64,000 nt of DNA from Malachius bipustulatus (GCA_910589415.1 OU342630.1:71296186-71360185), one strand, 5' to 3'. Counted from the stretch's first letter, positions 35,496 through 49,597 are shown. Program-made: numbers and translations. The notes: generated from the sequence alone by a model not told the origin.

Positions 35496-38400
35496 TCAAG
35501 AAAATTAAAAAAAAGAAAAGTAAAAGATAAAATATAAATAATTATAGAAGATAAAGAAAGAGCCATAGGGGTAGTCAATTTCAAGGGAGAGAGAATCTAT
35601 AACAACGACCAATGACCTGACTTTCAGATTAGATTCTCATCAGTTTCAGTTATTCCTATTGTAAATATTTTTGTAAATTGTAAAATATGATATTGTCCTG
35701 TGTAAATCAGGCAACACAGGACGACTATGATATGAACTAGTTGAGTGACATGCGCATTATTTTCCTAAACTCGGATACCGCTTCTGCAGGAATGCCAATA
35801 ATAATTATTATTAATTTTGAACAAATTGATCGAGCGGGTTAAAAATGATATTAAAATAACTCTCTGATTTCACTACTGAAAACCCAACAAAACTCTGAAC
35901 AAAATTATTAGCCATGCAATAAAACAATATAAATTACATTATTGTATGTGTAGGTATGCCCGAACAAAAATTGCTTCTGTTGAAGTAGGTATGGGTAGTA
36001 ATAATTCGACATTTGGTGTCACGTCAAGTTCAGTTCTCCAATTACCATCTAAATAATTGAATCTGAAGCATTTGTAAATAAATCAATATTCTGGTTTCAA
36101 CCACTGTGGGTCATAATTCTCCAAACTATGATGATAGTAATTTTGAGGAAATTTACACCCTAAAACGCCAAGTCAGCGACCACCTTCATAAAATATTCCT
36201 CGGAATATCAATCTTGTGGTATAGAAAATAACGTATCTGTCCCGTAGAATGATTCTTTCCTGTTAAAAATTACTATTTTAATACGTTTTATTTATAAGGA
36301 GGGGTGCATATCTGAGTGTGCAAATTGTCCCTCGTTATTGTTTATTTTTTCAATGGCATCAAAAATTACTGGACAACTCGTTGTCGGTGCAAGAAATGGT
36401 AAATTATTTCGAAAATTGACCATGGCACCTACGAAGTAATTTACAGTTTGCTAATAAAGTATCTCTTACCTGAAGTTTTTTAGGGTTGAAATAAATGAAT
36501 CCTGATGAGCCTCGGACCGGTTTGAGGTGTGGGGCCAGGAGAAAAGGCTGATGGAGCTTGTCGATTCATATAATCCTTTGGACACGGCTGATGAGGCTGG
36601 CTTAAAACAATGCGACAGACAAAGAAAACAACCTGATTTAAGAAATAAATGGTGGACGTAGAAAATCAGAGAAGGATAGAAGAGATTGGGTATTTACTCA
36701 AGTTCGGTTGTGTGTAGACAAGTCGTTAGCTCTTCGTTATTATGACTTTTTTTACACGATTATATGGTCAGGTTGTTGGGCTCGTTTTATTGGGTGCATA
36801 AATTAATAATATTAGGCTATAAGTGTAAATAATTGCTTAACGATGGATATTCAAATTCTTTTAATTTTTTTATAGTCCTGTCCGTCTGATTTTATTGTTA
36901 TTAATTTTCCTATCATCCGCGTGGTGTGTTATGTAGGTATGTAATAAGGTTTTATGTTTCAACAAGAAAAAAAATCCGTAGAACAATAAATAATAGTCCT
37001 CTTTAACCCCAGGGGAATTCTTTACGATACTGATAGGAAAGAGATGGACGCGCATAATATTTACCTCAATTAATTAAGCGTCCATAAATCCACATTATAT
37101 CGCAAAATTTCTGATGTGTTTAAGTAGCATAACGTTTTTCCAATATACAGGGTAAGCAAATTTAAAGATCTCGGTAACTTTGAGACCTATTCACTCGCAG
37201 GCTGAAGCCAAAAATAATAATTGTATACAATTTTTTGCCTTTAGTAAAACGACAAGATCGAGCAGTAATAAATTTTGAAAATTGATATAAATGACTAATC
37301 AATTTTTGCAGTATCTATATTACGAATTAATTGTATATTATAAAAAATGACTTACCGCAAACTCTATTGACCCCAAAAGTGGCCCATCCATTACGAATTG
37401 TGAGGGGTGATATGCACTTGAACATCACAGCATACTTCTTCAAAACGCATCGCCAAATCTGCTCATCCACTCGTGGTTATGTACACATTGTATAATATAA
37501 TACGGCATAATAATATCTATATTTCACCCCTCGATGAAATATAGTGCCTTAATGCAGAACTGACAAGGGACCGGTGGTTATATTACACCCCAAATAGAAA
37601 CCTGTACTTTATATTTAATATTTCTATTGTTATTCTATAGAGCGATAAATGTGCTCATGTAGGGGTTAAACGGTCAATTTGCCACTAATCCTATTAATGC
37701 AACCTTTTGTGTGATTTATTATTATACGAGTAGATAGATATATTTTTTATTATGAACTATAATAGCTTAGCAAAATTCATTTCAGCTAAATCTGATCTGA
37801 ACTTTTTATTTGTTTTGAAATATTTTAGAAAAATGAATCATATTTTTTTTTAATTATTTGCAATCAGAGTGGACATGAATGACAAGAAGAGTGACCATGT
37901 TGCTAAAGATGTGAAATGCTTACGTTTTCTTGTGAAGGATTTTTTGGTTCCCTTCAATTTTTGCTGTTCATCAATGCAGTAAGGAAAAATTTCTGGCTTT
38001 TCAGACGATCACGACGATACTACCTATATCTGTTGGTATCGACATATAGTGGAATTCCCAGAAAATTCTACTGCGCCACAAGCGAAAAAACGCCAGGTTC
38101 TAACACAAGAAAGGCGTTTATATGGTTAATAATGTGGATAAGGGTCTTGAGGATAGAAACCCGGATATGTTAGTATAGTTGGTATACAGTCTTCAGAGTT
38201 TCAGAGTTTTCATTCATTACCTAATCCCGGGGTTGAGAAACCAAAAATAAAGCTGCACCTTCTGGTCGGAAGAGAATAATACTCGAAGATGACGTGAAGT
38301 ATGCTATTCGTCGGAAACTTTATGGTGCATTTTTTAGGAACGAAATTCCCACTTCAAAAATCGTTCTAACAGAGTTGCAAAACGATTAAAATCTGCCTAT

Positions 38401-39060
38401 ATAAGATATCTCGTCAAGTACTAATCCATATATGTACATACTTTACGGAAAATGAAAATTAATGGAAAAAAATTAAATTGTTTTGTGGCGCAGAAATTTT
38501 TGTAATGAATTTCGGGAGCATCGAAGATCACAAAGAAACATAATACAATATTACGCATAGGTATTCAGATATAACACATAAAATATATCACAATCGTATT
38601 CAGAAGAAGAACCTCCTTTAATAAAACTGGCAAGTCGTGCGCCACTGACATCTGCTTCCCCCTTACGTTTATCCCCCGCAGCTCTCTAGCCGACAAAATT
38701 GATGAGATCTCTTCCGATTTGGAACCGCAGTATTTAGTAGGTCACCAAAAATAACTTTTGCAATAATTTTTTTTTTTAACAAGTTGACGATTTTTAAATT
38801 TAAATCAATCATTTCAAGAATAGGATATGTTCTACTGTGAATGATCATTCGTAGATGACTAGAAAATTGTGAGGTTTTTAACTCATCGATGATTACTCCT
38901 TTCAACCTCGTTATTAACAAATAACTGTTTTGGTACTTGCCTGTCAAATTGGTGAGTTTTTTGAATTGATATACTTTCAAATATCACGACGAATAAAAGC
39001 GCTTTAAGAAAAAAGTTCATGATCAAAATTTAACCAATTAAAAGTAAATTATCTTTAATA
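35496..39060. other. Noncoding stretch; solitary element end at 37147
   Basis: A lone TATACAGGGTAAGC lies at about 37145, with no partner found. A milder GC-enriched part at 36490-36700 has no recognised motif. Frames of 61-103 codons show no domains. Confidence 0.4.
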
Positions 39061-39440
39061 CTAGTGCCTCTTCCCCCTTCTTGTAGGTGTGGCGGGGGGT
39101 AACGTTGAAATCGTAGATAGAAACTCTTATTCTTTATTGCAGACTCGAATTTTGCGGCTAAAATACTTCGGAAATTACTCCCCACCTATCATATTGCTGG
39201 TGTAGGGGGGGGGGGGTTAATTTGAAATTTTGGGTAGGAAAAGAAACCCTAATTTTTTATTGCAAATTCGGATTTTTCGGCTAAAAATGCGTGAGTGCTA
39301 AAAAATGTATTGCGAATCTAAAAAATATTACAAACAAATTCTATTTATTTTTTATGATCGTAAAATCCGAATCTACAATAAAAAATAAGGGTTCCAATTT
39401 AAGATTCCAAAGTTACCTCAAGTCCCACCCCCACCTAATA
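39061..39440. repeat. Three-copy repeat array, two direct and one inverted
   Basis: A unit made of a G-rich run, GTTGAAAT or TTTGAAAT, then AGAAAC, a TATTCTTTATTGCA-like block, and TTCGGCTAAAA occurs at about 39088-39165 and 39200-39290. An inverted third copy lies at about 39363-39440, where the G-run appears as CCCACCCCCACC. The second copy carries an uninterrupted G-run near 39206-39218. Copies are diverged, so the array is old. Confidence 0.65.
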
Positions 39441-41040
39441 TAATGAGTGCGCGGGTTACAAATTTCAAGACTAATTTATTTCCTCCACTGATAATTTTGA
39501 TAATGAGCTTTTTCCATTGAGTGTGCTGATTTCTCGAGAAACCTATTTGAATTTTGAAAATTTCAAGTTAAAAAACACCCTTATAATTTGTATGATGATA
39601 TTAATAAACTGAAATTAAAGATGAGTTGATATAGTTGACAGTATACCTACTCTTACCAGATCATGTAATTTAATTTGGAAGATTCATTCAGCAAAAGAAT
39701 TGTCACCTTCAAAGACAATAATAAGACTCAAGGAGGCAATGAGAAAAAACTATTCCAGCTGGCGGGCCGGATGATCCTAAGTATTTTAGACAAGTTCTCG
39801 AAAAACATTTTCACGAGCAAATGTGATGACCGATTTTACGGTGCTTTCAAAATACCAACAGTCACGTGATTGTAATTTTTGAGAGTTACTTTAGATAAAG
39901 TTTTGTTTCAGCATGATGGAACCAGACATGTGAATGTGAACTCCTTCTTATTCCTTGTTCCTTGTTTGACTTCCCGTTTCAACTCAATTTTTCAAGTTAC
40001 TTTAGAATGCCGTCATTTTTGCCATAATTATCAATAATAAAAATGACCACTTGTTGATTAATTATGTTTTAAATAAGCAATAATAAATTGATTAGGTAAT
40101 TAATCTTGTACATTATAACAAAAATAATCACTTTAACTTCAAATTACCTTTTTTATCAAATTTGAAATTGTTCATTAATCAAGTAAGGTCGTCATCAGGC
40201 AACCCTGATCGTAAAAAATATAAATGGAAGTTTTATTATTTGCTTGATTTTCTAAAGAGGATCAGGTAGCAGGAGCGCTTTGTGTTTAAATTCTGAAGAG
40301 GTTGGTAGCAAAGAAATCTGAACGGATCTCCACAACAAGGAGTATTGTGGAGAGGAAATCTATCAAAATAACAGGCTATTTAAAAGGGTCCCGGTAAATC
40401 TGGGATGCCTTCTGCAATAATATCTTGAATTGATTGCTTCGTGAGAAATACCGTGGATTTCTTTTGTAGTTCTCTTTATCCAATTCCGTTAGACGTGTAC
40501 ACATGTCATAATAGGAAAAAACTACCTGTTGTGAAGTCCTTAGACGTGTTTTCTATAGCTGGTGCGTTTTGGAATCTTAAGATTTTGTCGAAACTGTGGA
40601 CATATTTTCCTGTCAGTGTGCCTGACTGTTTTTAAATAAGGTATACCTATACGTAAATAAACTGTGTGGGTAGTTTAGGTTTTTCACTTTGATCAATTAT
40701 TTTACAAAAACTATCTCTTGACTGAATTGTTGAGGGGCATCTTATTATAGTAGGCACCGCGAAAAGAAACTTTTATTTTCCTCTCTTTTCTGTATAAGAG
40801 GTCTCAGGCATATTTTGATATTCTATTATTCTACTCCCACGAATTACCCGCATAGTTTTTGAAAAGAAGTCACAAGTACACAGTTACTATAATTCCAAAA
40901 CACATCACTCAACTCTGCTCTGAAATTCTAGCCGAATTCAAAGCTTTGTATACGATTTCCCTGAAATTGCAGACGTCCCCGGGAGTTTATGAATTTCACC
41001 CTCTCTGTGGGGTGGACTGAATGCCGCCGGTCTCATTTGC
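39441..41040. other. AT-rich noncoding stretch
   Basis: No gene is recognised. The two plus frames of 64 codons (39675 and 40441) lack motifs and conserved start context. Confidence 0.4.
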
Positions 41041-41385
41041 AGATTGATTGTGTTGCATATTGTATGGTGCTTGTGCATGGCTAGCGCAATAATAATAATA
41101 ACTGAGGGTTGTTGGGCTCTCTGTGACGTATTAAACCTAACCGCTCTCCGACAGATAGCCTATACCCCTCTGGAGATGATACCCGGACCTCTTCTGGTCG
41201 CCGTCTATCGTCTGGTGCTGGAACAGTCTGGAGAGGCTCCTTTGTTCTCCGATTGTAATGACTTGAACTCCTCTGGTATAATAATAATAAGCGAGTTGAT
41301 AAGATATTGTTATGTCTGCCATACACGTATCTCATCACAGTTGGAAGTGAACCCTATGCCCTATGGTGGTTACTGATGTGTTGTT
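41041..41385. promoter_or_regulatory. GC-enriched block open in several frames
   Basis: A 110-codon plus frame (TTG start) and two minus frames of 85 and 61 codons overlap here. That is what a stop-poor GC-rich block gives by chance, and no motif is recognised in any of them. (ATA)n stretches near 41090 and 41278 bracket the richest part, and GCTAGCGC lies at 41080-41087. It may be conserved noncoding DNA. Confidence 0.25.
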
Positions 41386-41593
41386 AATGCAGTAATGTAG
41401 GTATACATGCATACAACATGGTGTTAAATTTAAATTGGTGGGACCAGTTTTGTAGTCTAATTTATAGAAGTTTCCTTAAATCTAAAAGCTAAAATAGTTA
41501 GTAAATTAAATTATCTTGAAGCTCCTGAAATTAACAGAGATTTACATAATCAACAATACACAATCGTAACCTGCTAGCTCTTCACTACATCTT

Positions 41594-41853
41594 AGTTAGC
41601 ATTACCACTATCGATTTTTTTGTATACATAAATAACACTTGCATTAATTGTCGTAAATTTGCCCTAAAAAAAAAAAAATTGTTGTGATTGATTATTTTAA
41701 AATAACCCCTAGTTAATGCCAACTTGACCGCCAAGTTAGCATTAGTAGGGAGTATTTGATTTTTTTAATTTTACTTTTTTTACTTCAATAAGGATAAAAA
41801 AGCAACATTAATGCAAGTGTTAAATATAAAAAATCGAAACTGGTAATGCGAAC
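41594..41853. mobile_element. Small inverted-repeat MITE, about 260 bp
   Basis: The left arm (GTTAGCATTACCACTATCG, 41594 on, ending ACTTGCATTAA near 41647) is matched by the inverted right arm (41804-41853, reverse complement GTTCGCATTACCAGTTTCG, also ending ACTTGCATTAA). Inside, another inverted pair, GTTAATGCCAACTTG and CAAGTTAGCATTAG, surrounds ACCGC. No coding capacity. The target duplication is unclear. Confidence 0.7.
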
Positions 41854-44800
41854 TTTTTAAGAAAATTGAAAGTTCGTTGACGTATGAATTAACAAACGAT
41901 ACATGATTCGACCAGACTTACAAAAGTGGTTTTTATTGTTACATTGTTCTTATTCATAAATAAATTACAAGACAATAATGTACTTGGTATGAGGTAGCTC
42001 GAGAGCTTTTTGGGGTGACCACATTGCAAAAGATTTTATGAATAAACAATAATTGGAAAACAAGCCCAGGCAAAGGAAAAAATTAACTTATAGCCCCAAT
42101 ACCTTGGCAGTTTATTTTGATACACATATTACAAAATGAATCACAAAACGTAGACAATTCAGTCTAATAATTTCCAGAAAGAGATTAGGTACCTATTATT
42201 ATAAAAACATGCAAAACGTCTTTACAGGCTGGTCACATTTCTATGAGGGAATCTCGAATCTCCATAACTACAAAAATGATAAATCAAATGGACCGCCCGC
42301 CCATCCTAGTCTTTTTTGTCGTCGTTTGTATCGGAGTTTTTCCGATTTTTCGTATTTCCAGTGAAATGAAAAAGGAAAAAAATGAAAATTTTGCCTTTTT
42401 GCAAATTAATAATTTTTTTCTTAATTTTTTAAATTAACTATTTCAATCTAAAATTACATTATCTACAACAATTTTCCTATTGACTACACCTGAATTTTGC
42501 TTCGTATTCGTGATATTATTAAACAAACTGAAAAGGGTGCAGTTTCACCCCTATCTCCAATTCCCATCTTCTAATTTAATAGCACTCCGTTATTTTTTAA
42601 TCCTTACTGACCTTTTGAAGGATTCATGAAATAAAAACCCACTCCTTAGATAGATCGTTATTGCCCTGTTTATTAGGACATACCTAATCAATAGCCTATC
42701 TCTCTCAATTACTAACGGAATTAGTATATAGGACATAATTTACCCACACATTCTTCAGACAGACTCTTTTTAAAAAGAATGCAGTGGCTTAGCAATTTTA
42801 AATTCAAAATTCGAGTTATGAGATAAAGTTGCACCTTTTTTTAAGTGGAAGTCATAGTTCGCTTTTTTGGAAAATAATGCATAAACAAATACTAAAATGT
42901 TGAAGAGGGCTAAGAAAATAATAAATCGTACTTATCTGCTGGACTCTTGATGATGTTCGTATCGAACTGATCAAGACCGCCTCCTGGCATTGCTTTTATA
43001 GAAACTTAGCGCCTTCTGAAATGAACCTCGAGATCAAGTTTGTTTTTGACTTTTCGCTTTCCATCCCCGGAGCTTTCGAGGCAATAATGGCTCCTAAACA
43101 CCCTAGAAGGCTTTTCCCAATGGCAAGTCTCAAACTTTATTTTTTTTACTGCCGAGATTCCCAGCATATGGTATTGGGAATGCACCAGGAGAGCATGAAC
43201 AGCGCAGAGTTGACACTATAATATTCGATTATTTACGTTTTTCTTTACCTGTCCGGTATTATTTATTTAAAAAATATATCTATGGAATTAATTATTATTT
43301 ACATGTGTGTACCTACCTATGTTTTATATTTTTATTTTTTTCTTCTGTGACTTATTGTCTTGAGTTTGGTTATTGTTTGCTGTCTAGTCCATTATAATAG
43401 ACACCATTTTTCTCAAGTCGTGAAATGCATGCTTGAAAGTGTCACATGAAACGCAACTAGTCTGATGTATAGAAACGCACAATTCCAGTTTTATTTTATT
43501 GCTTTATTTTTTCTTGCGTTAGTTCTCATATAGCGGCAATAAAGAGCGACAGGTACGTGACTCAATGCTCAATAACCTTTCTCAACGGACGAGATGCAAA
43601 AGTTAATTATATAATACACGACATCACACACTCCATATTTATGAATTCATTGCAATTGAGCTCTTAAAATGTTGCATATATGAATACGAATTGCATATTT
43701 TATACAGGAGAAAATCTATTACACTATGTTAGGACTATGTAAACACCAATCATACCGCATTTAGTAAACGATAATTACAGCGCGACCATCCCATACTAGT
43801 AAATTTATCTAGGTTTTAGGTATGGTTATGACGACTTCAATAACGCATTATAAGCTTTAGATCAAAGAACCTTTCTAGTCTGATCACACTGTTTAACTAT
43901 GCGTTAATTACTGTTGTATTATTCAGGCTTGAATAATTGTTATTCGCACCTACAATTTTTATTGGCATTGTTTAGAAAGCAAATCTATTGTTTTCGCAGA
44001 GAATAAATCATTTTTTCTCTGAAAATCGATCAGTTTTTTTCGATTTTTCCAATAATAATTACATCATGCTCAACCAAAAGTTTCAAAATCTTTTGTAAGT
44101 AATCAATGTATTTTCATCTTTGATTTGGTAAACCCTAGAGGTTTACAAGGGGGAACTTCAACAGGTTTGACATATTTAGCCTCGCCTACCAAAAAATGTC
44201 AACTAGACAGATACCGTTGACCTTTTGCCATTGTAAGGTAACATTAGATGTCTTGGCTTTCAACCGCGAAAAAATCAGTTTTGTCCCCCACCCTCTTCTC
44301 CCTTTTTTTGTTTTTCTTTTTGGTGTCGAAGTAGGAAAGTTCCTGGGTAACATCGACATCAAAAAAGGAAAATCAGATTAATTTTGCATACCGTAACAGA
44401 AGCTTCAACTAAGAGTACAATAATATAAGAGTATAATAAACGGCCACATTACATAAAACGATTGTATTAAAATAAGCCTTAGATTTTAAGGTACATTTTT
44501 TTGGTTTTAAAAAAATCGCATTCTCCAAAAGGTAAAGAGGAGCATTCTTAACAAAGTATAAATAAAAAAAAATAAACAACATAGACAAAAAAAAAAACAA
44601 CAAACAAAACAACAAACAAAAAATTATAATAATACTAACAAGTCAGTACTCTTGATCATCATCCGCGCAAACAGGATGTTCGTAATTCGCTCGTCTACCG
44701 GTTTCGAGTTTTTACCCATCATCGGTTATCAGCTTAATAGCAAAGTTAATCTCATGAGGGAACATGTGTAAAATTCACAACCCTGTTATTATCGAAATGA

Positions 44801-47139
44801 GTGCCACACGCAATATTATGTATTTTTGTTTAATAATTTCCATTAAATTGCATCATAGTTTTTATTTATGTATTAAAATTTATCAAAATTCCAAACAGAA
44901 AACGATGTCATTATTATTATTGACGTTTATTGTTAGGTGAAATATTTTATTATAAAATATCAGGAAGGACTATAATGTCAATTAACTCTTCTGGTGAATG
45001 CACTTGGAAACTGCCATTTGAAACATCTAATAGGAATTCTTCTTGTTCAGACATTCACAGTTTTACTATTTATTAGTTCAGTGTTCAGTGCGTCTTTTTA
45101 TTGGTTCGAATAACGGATATGTTGTGTCCGCCATTTCCAAACACCTTTTGGCAGTCTCAGCTCTTTGGACGGTAGATGTAGTGCTTCCTGATGTTTTATA
45201 TTCCCAGATTGAAAAAGTGTAATCAGAGGTTATTACGTTAGGTAGGAGCAAGTTATTTGATTATTTTATTATTACCAAATATTAATTGAGTGAGAGTGAA
45301 GCTAAAATGGCAATGGAAAATGATTGATCCCAGAAGTCGTTAGATTTTATCCCTTTTAGATACGTTACCCCAGAAAATTGGTAAATCTTAACAAAGTTAG
45401 GTAGTAAGTGTTGAGTAGGTGCATCATAAAATCATTTGTTCCTATATGCTATTGGGAGTAGATAAAGTATAGTACAATATCTCGAGTTGAAAGACGATTT
45501 CGCACTTGCGGAAATAGTTTTATACATACTCGCTGCAAGCAGCTGGTGTGTTAATTAATAACTCTTTCCGCTGATAAAAATATAGAGAATCAGTTCTCAT
45601 TTAATCAATTTTTGACTTATTCTGAAAAATATGTTTGTGGTCAACCCCTTTAATGACTGCCATTTTGGTTTTTTTAAACGGCATATTTGTAGCTCACTAA
45701 CGTGTGGTAGAACGTTGGTGGTACCTTTCGGCGAGAGTCTCTATATTTTCTGCTAACCAATTTCGATCCAATACGCGAGTACATACGAGCAAATATTTTT
45801 GTTTTGATTATTTTATTATATTAATTTGTTTTAATTAATCGAACGATAGTATTCAAGGATCGCAACAATCACAATTTGACGAGCAATTTTATTTAAATGT
45901 TAACTTTTCTGGATATTTGTTAGTGATGTTATTTAATATTTTAACGATTTAACGGTTTAAACAAATATTTCGTAGGGAAAGAAGAGTTCTGATAATTTGA
46001 GATTGCTTATCATAATATTCAAAATAAGCAATTGCTTTTCAAAACTTAAACAGAACGTATCATTTACCTAATCTGCTTCAAAATCATTTCGCATTAAGCA
46101 ATTAGTTATTATAATAATTATTATTGTTGTGATCTATTCAACTATTTCTACTTTTTTTTTTAAGTAACCCAAATCATAATCGAAGAAACCCATGTTTTCA
46201 AGAAACAATATAATGTTTTTCACTTAATTGATTTGTTTTTTGAATACAAAAAAAGAATCGGTGGTTTATTAAAAGAAGTTATAGTTTATAAGTATATACG
46301 TTAAACTAAAACGAGATCCCTCTGCGGTTAATGGTAATTTATGTATTCATAGGTCGATTAGAAACCACACACGAATAAGTACATAGAGATCAGCACAAAT
46401 AATAATAATAATAATTATAATACATACTGGCGTAACTAATTCCACATACCTACCTTACATACCTTCAGATCTTCAGTAATAATGATACAGCAACAGTGAG
46501 CCAGTTCGCACGAACATCCTGTATACTATACCACAAAAATATTGATTAGGATAACAAAATTAATTGTAATGTTCCCTTAATGTGTATTAACAAGGACTGT
46601 GCGTCATAATAATAAATAAATATTTATTCATATTGTAACGTAAGTTTTATCTACCCGTACATGCATATGAACAACCTTGACTTTTTTTTTTTCTGTAATA
46701 CCTGAAAAAATAAACATTTTATCGTTCTTTTTATCTTTATAATTATTATATGCTCGGGGATATGTTAGAAAAATTTGCTAACATTTTCTTTATGTTACAA
46801 TGGTACTTATTTTAATTACACGCGGAGTGTCCCAGTTCATTCAAGTCGGTCTCTGTAGGCCAAACGATGGATTTTCTCAATTTATTTTTTAATTTAAATA
46901 TACGGTTACAATGGCCATAATTTAAAATTATTTTGGACTATACATAGTTTTCCATAAGAGAGTGTCATATCATCAAAGTTGTTTTTTTTAATAGAACGCT
47001 CTTATGTTATTGCATTGTTAGATTGTCTGAGAAGAAAAAATAAGAATGGTCTTTACGGTTGGAGTTTCCATTATTCAGAAGTTTCAAGTTTAGGAGTTAT
47101 AAACAAGTGAAAATCGCTATTTTCAAAGTTCGAGGTCCT
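41854..47139. other. Long AT-rich noncoding stretch
   Basis: About 5.3 kb with no supported gene. It holds an (ATA)n run at about 46398-46420, a 9-bp perfect AT hairpin near 44942, and several TACCTACC motifs (43310, 46448). Frames of 61-68 codons lack domains. Confidence 0.4.
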
Positions 47140-47256
47140 ATACAACGAGAATGGCTCAAGATAGAGGAAAATATGTCTCTGTTTGGACTTTGTATGTACT
47201 TATTCTATGAGGAAGATGGAATGTTTATACAGGGTGATGAAAAATCTGTAAAAATA
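47140..47256 (+). repeat. Dispersed TIR-element end, related to 27941-28086
   Basis: It shares CAAGATAGAGGAA, ATGTCTCTGTTT, GATGGAATGTTTATACAG and GTGATGAAAAATCTG with the 28 kb copy in order. The 66-codon frame here ends FIQGDEKS, a peptide also readable on the minus strand at about 61175, because both are translations of the same repeat end. Confidence 0.65.
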
Positions 47257-47655
47257 TGAGAAACTCTCAAGATATAGTTGTATGTACAAACGTAATTAAA
47301 ATTCTGTCAGATAATTACTGATTTTAAAATGCCCTGTATGTATTACCAAAGGATATCGGTCTGATATTGCTGAAAATAATTTCTATTCCTTTTTAGAAGA
47401 TTTAAAAATTTTCACCTCATTTTCAAAATTTGGAATCAAAAATCCGTAATTTTCTGAAATATTTTTAATTGCGTTTGCGCAACCGGCCATAAGGCTACTT
47501 TTTTGATCACTGATTATGAATATTAATTCCCCTGCTTACTTTATTGAACCATGAACATTTTATGATTACTTTGATACAAATTCAACTTGAATCATGAAAA
47601 AGTATATTAAATGTCTGTTATGTGCTCTTTTGATTTTACTCGCTATATTCGATTA

Positions 47656-48217
47656 TACAGGGTGAGTCTTTAATGGCGCATTTCCTCAATGGGAAGTTGT
47701 AAAGGGGAATTCGTGCAGCACAGGAAAAAGAGTAAAATAAATGTTTCTTGCAAATCGACCGAGATATGAAGAGGTGAAGTTGAAAATTCAACTTCTTTAA
47801 TATTGACATTCTTAAAGAAATTGTTTGGTAAAAACAAATATCGACTATGGCATCTTCTTTCAAATATCATAGGAATATTTTTACCATCAAAAGCGCTGTT
47901 TCAATTTAATATGCTACGAAATTACTTTGTTTTTTTTTTTCACTTGTGGAATACCAGAAAATTGAAGCTGAATACCAGAAACAGCGCTTTTGATAAAAAT
48001 ATTTCTATGATATTTGAAAGAAGATGCCATAGTTTATATTTTAACCAAACAATTTCTTTAAGACTGTTAATATTAAAGAAGTTGAATGCTCAACTTCACC
48101 TCTTCATATCTCGGTCGATTTGCAAGAAACATTTATTTTACTCTTTTTCCTGTGCTGCACGAATTCCTCCTTTGAACTTCCCATTGAGGAAATGCGCCAT
48201 TAAAGACTTACCCTGTA
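47656..48217. mobile_element. Fold-back MITE, 562 bp, TA target
   Basis: The ends read TACAGGGTGAGTCTTTAATG on the left and TACAGGGTAAGTCTTTAATG on the reverse complement of the right, flanked by TA. The arms (about 47656-47902 and 47979-48217) stay complementary through CAAATCGACCGAGATATGAA and AAAGCGCTGTTTC, leaving a loop of about 75 nt with a T-run. The 152-codon frame at 47803-48261 and the 75-codon antisense frame lie inside the arms and are not genes. Confidence 0.9.
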
Positions 48218-49248
48218 TACCGATATCTATACATATATTCGCTATATGTATTAGTATTTGATCCGATCATACGAATCATGACTAAATAAATATGATTCAA
48301 ATGATTCTATTCTAATTATTTCTAATCGCATCAAAAGGATATTAAGCTTATTTATTTCTCAATATGTATTTATGTATCTGTTGAAGAATAATATCCTGTC
48401 TGAAGCTCAGTAAGCCATTTATCAAAATGGTACCTAAGAAGAGTGCCGATATCGAAGGAAATGATTGAAAACTTGTACGGAAATTATACATTTTGTTTAC
48501 GGAAACATAGTGACCTACTATAGTCAATGCCATCTAGCGAATGATAGTAATATTAACAAGTTTATCATCTATTTTGTTGGATAGGGATAACTAACTGCCT
48601 TGCAATTATAATTTTTTCTCTGTTTTAATAGAGAATTTCTCTGTTTAATGCAGTATAGAATAGAATCTTTCTTTTCTCTTCATGGCATCCTTAGTAGGTA
48701 CTGTGGTCATCACTTCATCAGGTAATAATATATTAAAGGACATTTAAACTTACTTCCCCCAATGTATTATTTTATATCTACAATAATTATTATTAAATTT
48801 GATATCTCTTAACGCAAATGACACGTATAGAGAATGGAATGGACCATAAATTTACAGCTTACAGAATTAGATATGCAATATTCAATAACTCTGACGTATT
48901 GAGTTACCTTTCCCCTTGGTCACGGTAACCCTTGGTGCATTATTTTACCGAGGCAACCTGAAAAATCAAAGCTATATTGATTAATGTCACCTTACCCGCG
49001 TAAGCTCCAAGTTCAAACGATTACGAAAGAAAACACGTCTGGCAAAGTCTGAAGGTGGGGGAAGAGTTATTTTAGCCTGATATACTCATGCAGTGTCTTT
49101 TTGAGTTCCTAACGATGGTTGATCAAGTCTTAACTAAACCGAAACAAGCTTCTAAAATTGTTTTACTTTCTAATTTCAAGTTATCACAAATTGTTTAATA
49201 TTAGACCCTCCTTTAATTTTGCCACGTTTTTTTATTAAGTCGTTTTCA
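48218..49248. other. Noncoding stretch
   Basis: No gene or clear repeat is recognised. Confidence 0.4.
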
Positions 49249-49330
49249 TGCCTGCCTGCCTGTCTGTCTGTCTGCCGAAATCGTAAAGTCGAGTTTAAAG
49301 TAACTTCTCGAAGAGCTAGAGACTTGAAAC
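49249..49330. repeat. (CTGY)n simple repeat followed by element-like sequence
   Basis: TGCCTGCCTGCCTGTCTGTC then TGTCTGCCG lies at 49251-49277, followed by GTCGAG...TAACTTCTCGAAGAGCTAGAGACTTGAAAC. Such TCTG runs followed by a GAGCTAGAGACTTGAAAC-type segment occur at ends of dispersed elements in insects. The complement of a shorter CAGACAGACAAAC lies at 17255. Confidence 0.6.
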
Positions 49331-49597
49331 TTTTGAACGTAGCTTAAAACTGGATGTTATTGGAATACTAACTCCCTTTCTTAAAAATATCGAGCTAAAT
49401 AAAAGAGCGCATGGGCGGAGCTAGATAAAACAGAGGGGAGCTCTGCAGCGCGAACATAAGGATTTCACATGTAAAACTAAAAATTAAATGTAAATAAATT
49501 GAAAAACTTCATGAAAAGCAGAAACAAAATGTGAGAAAGGTCTTACCAAAAATAAACATTTGGGACATTTTTTTATTATATTTTTTGAATTGCAGCT

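Noticed and set aside
41041..41376. A 110-codon protein-coding gene
   Set aside because: Three frames on two strands are open over the same GC-enriched block, the plus frame begins with TTG, and no motif is seen.
47803..48261. 152-codon plus-strand open frame, the longest after the arginine-rich one
   Set aside because: It lies within and across the arms of the fold-back MITE at 47656-48217; its composition and antisense twin frames follow from the inverted repeat.
49249..49277. CRISPR array or regular spacer repeat
   Set aside because: It is a simple CTGY microsatellite with no spacers; no CRISPR-like array exists anywhere in the window.
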